From: an uncultured Saprospiraceae bacterium
GTDB taxonomy: Bacteria; Bacteroidota; Bacteroidia; Chitinophagales; Saprospiraceae
Length of the DNA stretch: 48,994 bases
Assembly: GCA_938028705.1 (NCBI GenBank)
Contig: CALIZI010000171.1
Span: forward strand, 1-48,994
Direction of reading: 5' to 3'
The notes under the pieces were generated by a model. The model ran no database searches. It was not told the origin of the DNA and saw only the letters and a program-made list of their open reading frames with translations. The stretch's first letter is position 1. Each line of letters opens with the position of its first letter. A program made the translations under genes and the position numbers. Shown piece by piece: positions 43,301-48,994 of this stretch.

Positions 43301-44395
43301 AGCAATTATCATTTGTTTAGTGTCCAACACTTTTCCGTTGACAAGCAGTGAATAATTATATGTTCCGGCGGGTATGGTTCCGGCTTCTATTTGAACCCTG
43401 CCTTCGCCCATACTACGGATGGATTCGGAGTGAATCAGCGTACCGGTAATATCATGGATATTGACCACAGCTTTGTCGGTATTCGCGGGTACATAATATT
43501 CGATTAAAGTATTGGTAGAGAATGGGTTAGGACTGTTTTGTTTCAATGTGGGTTTTCTATCATTGAGTTCTATGCTTTGGCGCGAATTGCCTGTTCGGGA
43601 GCTACCGTTTTCTACGATGTCTCGGAGTTCGGCTACTTCTTTTTTCAACTCTTCAATGATTTCTTGTTGTTCTTTTACGGCGTTGATGAGAAGATATTTA
43701 ATAGCACTCTCTTCCACACACAAGTAGTTTTCCGATTTTTTGACATTGCCTTTATCATCTTCTTCCTCGTAAGTAAACTCATTGACAAGATATGGAGCGG
43801 CTTGCTGCAAATTTTGAGCAAAAATACCAACATGCTCATCTGCACTTTCAATACCGGCTTTGCCATTGTACTTGTAACGAATTGGATTGAGCTGCTTGAT
43901 AACATCTAATCCATCTTCCAATTCATTGACATCCTTTTTCAGCCGCTTATCCGAAGCATTATTCAATGAACCATTATAGGTAATAGAACCATGTACGTGT
44001 AGCTTTGTCAAGGGGTTATTAGTTCCAATTCCGACTCTTCCGTTATTACTTAGCCTGAGTACGAGAGTACCTACTGAGAGTTGTCTATTTAGTATATTGT
44101 TTTTGCTGGTAATTCTGAAATCGAACACTGTATTGTCGGGGAAGGTAATGCCCGGGTATGCACCTGCTCCTATGGACATAGGAAATCTGTCCGGTCTGTC
44201 ATATAAGGTAATTGCAGAAGCATTCGATTTTTTGACTGTATTACCTTCTGTTTTCGAGTAACCTGCAACCTCCAACTTCTCAGTAGGTGTAGTCGTTCCT
44301 ATCCCCACATCTCCCACAGGTGGCACTACATGGACTTGTGAAAATGCCAACAATGGCGTACAAATCAGTAAAAAAATATAAAATGTTGTTTTCAT
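43295..44395 (-). CDS. Secreted fiber protein with S74 chaperone domain and T9SS sorting domain
   Basis: The 366-residue protein has a signal peptide (residues 1-19, ending AFSQ), then GDVGIGTTTPTEKLEVAG and NNGRVGIGTNNPLTKLHVHG, the beta-strand repeats typical of Bacteroidota tail-fiber-like proteins. The S74 chaperone segment begins SDKRLKKDVNELEDG at residue 148 and continues GIFAQNLQQAAPYLV. A coiled coil (~240-265, QEIIEELKKEVAELRDIV) leads to a T9SS type A domain (LKQNSPNPFSTNTLIEYYV ... GTYNYSLLVNGK). It shares its layout with 15961-17130. It lies upstream of the RHS gene on the same strand. Confidence 0.87.
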   Translation of the reverse strand: MKTTFYIFLLICTPLLAFSQVHVVPPVGDVGIGTTTPTEKLEVAGYSKTEGNTVKKSNASAITLYDRPDRFPMSIGAGAYPGITFPDNTVFDFRITSKNNILNRQLSVGTLVLRLSNNGRVGIGTNNPLTKLHVHGSITYNGSLNNASDKRLKKDVNELEDGLDVIKQLNPIRYKYNGKAGIESADEHVGIFAQNLQQAAPYLVNEFTYEEEDDKGNVKKSENYLCVEESAIKYLLINAVKEQQEIIEELKKEVAELRDIVENGSSRTGNSRQSIELNDRKPTLKQNSPNPFSTNTLIEYYVPANTDKAVVNIHDITGTLIHSESIRSMGEGRVQIEAGTIPAGTYNYSLLVNGKVLDTKQMIIAK

Positions 44396-45492
44396 AATAT
44401 TTAATTTTCTATTTAAAAGTTATTTATGCAATACAATGAGTGAATAAACTTTTGTTTATCCATCAATTCATTCAAAAAAAATCATCAAAATATCTATGTC
44501 TTATCCATAATTTTGAGTTAGGACATAGCACTCCTGTTAAGTAAAATGTTGATTTTACTTTCTGAATCATGACAGGCACAGCAAGCCCTTCGGCAGAGAG
44601 ACTCGTATCTCATGCTTTGCCCGAAATAATGCTAACCGAAATTGGCTGATACAATATGGCTAATTCGTAATGCTGTTTGGATATGACCGCTCTAAGGGAT
44701 TATAAGTGTGGTCAAACGTTTTCATTGAATTAGTAGTTGTTTCCTATCGTATCATAATGTTCATTTTTTTATCATATCAAAATGAGGCGGATAATTTTGC
44801 CAACATCATCCTGCTTCTTCATTCATTGCCTGTAACCACTACTTAAAACCAACAATGAGTTGAAAAAAGCACAGTATAGTTGACAAAAAAATCTTACCTC
44901 ATTTCAATATGACTATCTTTTTGAGAAAGCCTTTTGCAGTTTTAATGGAGTCGTTTTTTCAGAGTTTTGATTTAGGGGTATTTTTTGATGTTTCCTTTTT
45001 GTTATTTTTTGATTACGATTGCAAGGTCAGGATTCTTTATAAAAAGTCAAAGGAACAGTTTGGGTCATTTTTACAAAGTTTAATTTTTTAAATGTGTTTA
45101 GGTTTAAAAATAAAACGATAAAAATAAAATAAAATTTTAAAATTTAAATTTATTTAAAATTTTATTTTAAATAATTTAATTATTCCTTCAAATTACATTT
45201 AATTATAATGTAAATTATTACAAATAATAATCCATATATTGGGCTAATTTTTCGTAAAAAAACATCATTTTTTCCTTTTTTACGAAAAAATAAGCCCATA
45301 AACACAACTTAAAAATTCTCAAAAAACAAATTCCAAATTTCAATTCAATGATATTTTATCAGAATTTGGAGCTTGATATTTGGATAAATCTACCAATTAT
45401 TCTCCATATTTCTTTTTGGGATTAAACACATTTTTAAACAAAAAAATAATATTTTTGCAGCAAAAAAATGATACATTTGTTCAGCTAAAATT
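44396..45492. other. 1.1-kb gene-free region with a strong hairpin
   Basis: No convincing gene is visible. A 60-codon frame at 44909 is Phe-rich, AT-driven and unsupported. ctatgtc/gacatag near 44494-44530 forms a small hairpin just upstream of the S74/T9SS gene. At 45241-45297 an inverted repeat of ~21 bp (gggctaatttttcgtaaaaaa with its near-complement ending aagccc) gives a strong hairpin. The remainder is extremely AT-rich. Confidence 0.5.
45450..45479 (+). promoter_or_regulatory. Possible priA promoter -7 elements
   Basis: TATTTTTG (45450-45457) and TACATTTG (45472-45479) both fit TAnnTTTG upstream of the priA ATG at 45493, but neither has a TTG at the usual distance. Confidence 0.35.
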
Positions 45493-47967
45493 ATGTTTAA
45501 AGAACAGGAAATATCTGCTTATATAGATGTCATTTTACCATTGGCACTACCCAAACTATACACCTATACCGTACCTGCGGAATTGCTAGAGCGGGTACAG
45601 GCGGGAGTGCGTGTAGAAGTACAATTTGGTAAAACGCGGGTCTATTCTGCACTCGTGCGGAGGGTGCATCAGACCCAACCCGACTATGCTGCAAAGCCCG
45701 TATTATCTGTCTTGGATGCTGTACCGATAGCCACCGATATGCAAATGGCATTGTGGGAGTGGATGTCCGAATATTATTGCTGCACTACGGGCGAAGTGAT
45801 GAATGCTGCCTTGCCCGCCGGATTAAAATTGGCGAGTGAAACACGAGTTTTGTTAAGTCCGATTTTTCAAGATGATTATTCACAACTAACTGATAATGAA
45901 TATCTTATTGCCGAAGCATTGAGTATTCAAGAAGAATTGAGTATTGAAGATGTCCAAAATATTTTAAATCGAAAAACCATTTATCCATTAATCAATTCTT
46001 TATTATATAAACGGGTTATTATTTTAAAAGAAGAACTCAAACCAAAATTTAAACCCAAACAAGCCACCTACGTCCGACTGACCGAACCCTACCGCAGCGA
46101 TTCCGAAACCTTGAAATTTGCCTTTGAAAAAATCGGTAATCGCGCCCGGAAACAACAAGAAACTTTGCTCGCCTATATCCAACTCAAACGTGAACCACTT
46201 GATTCGCCCAACATCACCCTTAACCAACTCTGCGAGTATGGTGGCATCAAAAAAAATCATATCAAAGAGTTGGAAAAAAAGGGTATTTTCGAGGTCTATA
46301 AAAAAGAAGTCAGTCGCATTACACCCTATGATGACGAGTTGGTCGGTACATTCGAATTATCTACTCAACAGGCGAAGGCACTCATCGAAATTCAAGCAAA
46401 TTTTGGAGAAAAAAATACTGTCCTGCTACATGGCGTGACAGGTAGTGGCAAAACCCGTGTTTATATCGAATTGATTATTGAAGCCCTTAAAGAAGAAAAA
46501 CAAGTCTTGTACCTGCTCCCCGAAATCGCGCTTACTACCCAGATAATCAATCGTTTACAAAAAGTATTTGGTAATGATATTGCAGTCTATCATTCACGAC
46601 TGAATAATAATGAACGAGTCGAAATATGGCACGAAGCCCTCATTGGCAAGCCGATTATCGTAGGTGCGCGGTCTGCGTTATTTTTGCCATTCAAAAAACT
46701 TGACCTCATTATTATCGACGAAGAACACGATGCTTCATTCAAACAACACGATCCTGCGCCACGCTATAATGCCCGCGATACAGCCATTTATTTGGCACAC
46801 AAACATGGCGCAAAAGTTCTGTTAGGTACAGCTACGCCCTCGCTCGAAAGCTATGTCAATACCCAAATCGGCAAGTATGGTTTGGTGGAAATGACCAAAC
46901 GATTTGGTGGTCTGCAAATGCCCGAAATCGTGGTGGCTGATGTGGCGAGCGAGACCAAGAAAAAAATCATGCAGTCGCATTTTACAACTGTTTTGTTGGA
47001 CGAAATTAAGGCGGCATTAGAGCGCAAAGAGCAGGTAATTTTGTTTCAAAATCGGCGCGGTTATGCGCCCACTTTGCGCTGCGAAACCTGTGGTTGGACT
47101 GCCGAATGTATCCACTGCGATATTTCACTTACGTATCACAAATATTCTAATGAAATGCGCTGCCACCTCTGCGGCTATCATACCAAACAGCCTTCGGATT
47201 GTCCGGCTTGCGGCAATCACAAATTTCTTATTCAAGGCTTTGGTACAGAAAAAATAGAGGATGAATTGCAGATATTTTTGCCCGAAGTACGGGTGGCACG
47301 AATGGATTGGGATACGGTAAAAGGCAAGAACGCTCACCAACGCATCATCACGCAATTTGAAGATAAACAGATTGACGTACTCGTTGGTACTCAAATGGTT
47401 ACGAAAGGTTTGGACTTTGATAATGTGGGATTGGTGGGCGTGATGAGCGCAGATTCCTTGTTGTATTTCCCTGATTTTCGGGCTACCGAACGTGCCTTTC
47501 AATTGATGACGCAGGTAAGCGGTAGGGCAGGACGCAAACAGAAGCAAGGCAAGGTCGTCATACAAGCAATGAATACTTCACATCCCGTTTTAACGGAGGT
47601 TTGCCTTGGCGATTTCAGTAAGTTTTTTGAGCGCGAGGAAATAGAACGCCGTAAGTTTAAATATCCGCCTTTTTATCGTTTGATTGGTTTGGAACTGAAA
47701 CACAAAAAGAAACATATCGTGGATGATGCGGCAGAATTTTTTGCACGAGAATTACAGAAAAAACTGGGCAGTCGCGTACTTGGTCCATCCGAACCCGGTG
47801 TGTCGCGGGTGCGCTCGTATTATGTGATGAATATTTTGGTGAAACTCGAACGTCGCAAAGAAGTGATTGATAAAACGAAGGCTTGGATACGAGATATTCA
47901 AGTAGATTTATCGGGCAGAAAGGGTATGTCGAGTGTGCGGGTGAATGTGAATGTGGATCCGTATTAG
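45493..47967 (+). CDS. priA: Primosomal replication restart helicase PriA
   Basis: The 824-residue superfamily 2 DNA helicase restarts stalled replication forks by reloading the replisome. The N-terminal DNA-binding domain spans ~1-110. The helicase core has Walker A GVTGSGKT (near residue 318), the DEEH box (IIDEEHDASFKQHDPAPRYNARD) and LLGTATPSLES. The zinc-binding region holds eight cysteines (CETCGW, CIHC, CHLCGY, CPACGN). Conserved GTEKIEDEL, GTQMVTKGLDFDNVGLVG and QVSGRAGR complete the family. The ATG at 45493 gives the expected N-terminus (ISAYIDVILPLALPKLYTY). No neighbour is functionally linked. Confidence 0.96.
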   Translation: MFKEQEISAYIDVILPLALPKLYTYTVPAELLERVQAGVRVEVQFGKTRVYSALVRRVHQTQPDYAAKPVLSVLDAVPIATDMQMALWEWMSEYYCCTTGEVMNAALPAGLKLASETRVLLSPIFQDDYSQLTDNEYLIAEALSIQEELSIEDVQNILNRKTIYPLINSLLYKRVIILKEELKPKFKPKQATYVRLTEPYRSDSETLKFAFEKIGNRARKQQETLLAYIQLKREPLDSPNITLNQLCEYGGIKKNHIKELEKKGIFEVYKKEVSRITPYDDELVGTFELSTQQAKALIEIQANFGEKNTVLLHGVTGSGKTRVYIELIIEALKEEKQVLYLLPEIALTTQIINRLQKVFGNDIAVYHSRLNNNERVEIWHEALIGKPIIVGARSALFLPFKKLDLIIIDEEHDASFKQHDPAPRYNARDTAIYLAHKHGAKVLLGTATPSLESYVNTQIGKYGLVEMTKRFGGLQMPEIVVADVASETKKKIMQSHFTTVLLDEIKAALERKEQVILFQNRRGYAPTLRCETCGWTAECIHCDISLTYHKYSNEMRCHLCGYHTKQPSDCPACGNHKFLIQGFGTEKIEDELQIFLPEVRVARMDWDTVKGKNAHQRIITQFEDKQIDVLVGTQMVTKGLDFDNVGLVGVMSADSLLYFPDFRATERAFQLMTQVSGRAGRKQKQGKVVIQAMNTSHPVLTEVCLGDFSKFFEREEIERRKFKYPPFYRLIGLELKHKKKHIVDDAAEFFARELQKKLGSRVLGPSEPGVSRVRSYYVMNILVKLERRKEVIDKTKAWIRDIQVDLSGRKGMSSVRVNVNVDPY

Positions 47968-48284
47968 CCCTATTCTTACAAAATACAAATGTTAAAAATA
48001 TATATTCTTTTTTTTTTAAAATAAATTTATAAAAAATTAATAATTAATTTTTAATAAAATAAAAATAAAAATAATTAGAATGTAAGATTTTAGATAAATG
48101 ATTTAAAAATGTTTTATACAGGTTGAAATAATATCAAACAAAATTCATTATTATTTGTATATCAAAAATGCTATGATTGCACAATTAGCTTTTTACCCAA
48201 AACAGAGGCTCTTCGATATACGCCCTCTGTTGGATGAATGACGGTGAGCTTGAATTTTCGGGCTTGCCGTTTTTTTTTAATACA

Positions 48285-48369
48285 AATAGTACGGGCTGTC
48301 TTTAGCTGCCCAAAAGGTCGAAAGACCTTTTCCCCACATTGGGGGCAGCTAAAGACAGCCCGTACTATT
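48285..48369. repeat. 27-bp perfect inverted repeat enclosing a GAAA-loop hairpin
   Basis: 48285-48311 is the exact reverse complement of 48343-48369. Between the arms, aaaaggtc-gaaa-gacctttt (48312-48331) forms an 8-bp stem with a GAAA tetraloop, then ccc/ggg pairing. As RNA it would form a very stable branched structure. It directly follows, in minus-strand direction, the three tandem units at 48381-48750. Confidence 0.85.
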
Positions 48370-48380
48370 CCATTAGGCAC

Positions 48381-48485
48381 AAAAAAAAACCTCCGAAATC
48401 GAATGCCTAAGCATCCGATTTCATTGGTTTCTGAAATATCCACACTTCTTTATGTAGTCCAAACAATGGTGTTTGGTGACATTTT
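48381..48485 (-). ncRNA. Tandem hairpin unit U1 (putative small RNA)
   Basis: Minus strand: AAATGTC, hairpin CCAAAC/GTTTGG, the linker GTGTGGATATTTCAGAAACC, then a 12-bp stem (gaaatcggatgc with gcattcgatttc, one mismatch, 4-base loop), GGAGG and nine T. The end is a classic intrinsic terminator. A 10-codon frame (MSPNTIVWTT) starts at 48482. It shares its layout with U2 and U3. Confidence 0.5.
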
Positions 48486-48494
48486 GAATCTGAA

Positions 48495-48613
48495 CAAAAA
48501 CCCTGGAATCAAACGTAAACGTTTGATTCCAATGGTTTTCTGAAATATCCACACATCTTTATAATCACTCAAACAAACAGCAAACAATTGCTTTTTTGTT
48601 TGATGACATTTTT
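48495..48613 (-). ncRNA. Tandem hairpin unit U2 (putative small RNA)
   Basis: Minus strand: AAATGTC, a longer first hairpin (tcaaac...gtttga), the linker GTGTGGATATTTCAGAAAACC with one change from U1 over 26 bases, then a perfect 11-bp stem (ggaatcaaacg with cgtttgattcc, 4-base loop), AGGG and five T. The second stem has a sequence unrelated to that of U1, yet pairs fully. A 14-codon frame (MSSNKKAIVCCLFE) starts at 48609. Confidence 0.5.
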
Positions 48614-48619
48614 CCGAAT

Positions 48620-48750
48620 AAAAAAACTTCAGAACCAAATGTATTGCTACACTTGGTTCTATATGCTTCTGAAATGCTTTTAATCTCTTCAAGAAAGTTG
48701 TAACCTCTGACCATACATACAGCTAACGCTGAGGATGTAAACAGTCATTT
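48620..48750 (-). ncRNA. Tandem hairpin unit U3 (putative small RNA)
   Basis: Minus strand: AAATGAC, first hairpin with CAGC/GCTG and TACAT/ATGTA pairing, a diverged linker keeping ATTTCAGAA, then a 13-bp stem (agaaccaagtgta with tacatttggttct, one mismatch, 4-base loop), GAAG and seven T. It is the most diverged unit and comes first in the direction of transcription. A 19-codon frame starts at 48748. Confidence 0.45.
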
Positions 48751-48994
48751 CAATATTTTTTTAAGAAAATTTTAAATAAAGTAATAACCCACTGAAAATC
48801 AATAAGTTAATTTTTAAATTTAAATTTCAAAAACGAGTGAAATGTCCGCTCATATGTATTAAGCGGTGAAAAATGTAAAATCCCGTCATTCGTCGGGACA
48901 AGTTGTAAAACACAAAATGTAAAATGTAAAAGTGTCGATAGGACATGAAGTTATTTATTTTTAAATTGTTATATATTTAAAATTTTGAAAATCA
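48751..48994. repeat. AT-rich right edge with inverted copy of the acatttt repeat
   Basis: No gene is visible. Bases 48916-48950 (aaatgtaaaatgtaaaag then tgtcgatag) are the inverted counterpart of the tails of the repeats at 1297-1445 and 2797-2926. A small hairpin tcccgtcattcgtcggga lies near 48881-48900. Confidence 0.5.

Noticed and set aside
44909-45091. 60-codon plus-strand frame
   Set aside because: Phe/Leu-rich composition follows from T-rich DNA; there is no ribosome-binding site, no recognised domain, and it sits in a broadly AT-rich gap.
48171-48443. 90-codon minus-strand frame containing SCPQCGEK
   Set aside because: Most of it is a translation of the 27-bp inverted repeat and the first hairpin unit; the Cys pair is too short to support a zinc-finger call.
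48450-48692. 80-codon minus-strand frame across the tandem hairpin units
   Set aside because: It reads through two terminator-like hairpins and their T-runs; repetition is conserved at the RNA/DNA structure level, not in the translated sequence.
48381-48750. CRISPR array
   Set aside because: Repeats are ~130 bp apart, contain variable hairpins and T-runs, number only three, and no cas genes are present.

Overview
The window looks like the chromosome of a Bacteroidota bacterium, probably from the Saprospiria/Chitinophagia side of the phylum. The evidence is a BamD - omega-like RNA polymerase subunit - CoaBC gene order, type IX secretion (T9SS) type A sorting domains on three proteins, a giant DUF6443/RHS protein, an alpha-2-macroglobulin of the Bacteroidota type, and promoters of the form TTG-N20-TAnnTTTG upstream of several genes. 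No rRNA, tRNA, CRISPR array, transposase, integrase or phage structural gene was seen.

Layout. (1) 1-5.5 kb holds core genes: Ppx/GppA phosphatase, bamD, omega-like subunit, coaBC, and a convergent amidohydrolase-like protein. (2) 6.2-19.5 kb is a secreted-protein region. Two divergent copies of a ~495-residue helical-repeat cytosolic protein (both minus strand) bracket a DUF6702/HupE-UreJ-like pair and five exported proteins: one T9SS protein, one parallel beta-helix protein, two paralogous YadA-head-like repeat proteins and one S74-chaperone/T9SS protein. Two of the intergenic regions here carry homologous, apparently structured ~270-nt leader elements. (3) 19.5-22.4 kb holds a MITE-like insertion with an 11-bp target duplication, ornithine aminotransferase and a gamma-carbonic-anhydrase-like hexapeptide protein. 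(4) 22.5-25.1 kb is a small accessory island: two Xre antitoxin-like genes, an intact xisI, and an in-frame internally deleted xisH remnant, flanked by a 56-bp direct repeat, followed by a pentapeptide-repeat membrane protein. (5) 25.1-33.4 kb holds a 2063-residue alpha-2-macroglobulin, a Uma2-family nuclease and an MscS channel. (6) 33.7-44.4 kb is an RHS polymorphic-toxin locus: a 2656-residue RHS protein with a C-terminal nucleotidyltransferase-like tip, an adjacent candidate immunity gene, a 430-bp duplicated rhs fragment fused to a broken Uma2 gene, and another S74/T9SS protein. (7) 45.5-48 kb holds priA, then a gene-free 1 kb with three tandem units on the minus strand. Each unit has a variable hairpin, a conserved linker and a terminator-like hairpin with a T-run.

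Intergenic DNA is unusually rich in structure. It holds a ~190-bp dispersed repeat in three copies, several MITE-like inverted repeats, and at many gene boundaries long imperfect palindromes built from a local short word repeated on one side and reverse-complemented on the other. The strongest candidates for something undescribed are the tandem hairpin-unit array at the right edge, the paired leader elements, and the intergenic word-palindromes. The RHS toxin/immunity pair and the xisHI deletion are the best-supported accessory systems. All function calls rest on reading motifs by eye; no database search was run.
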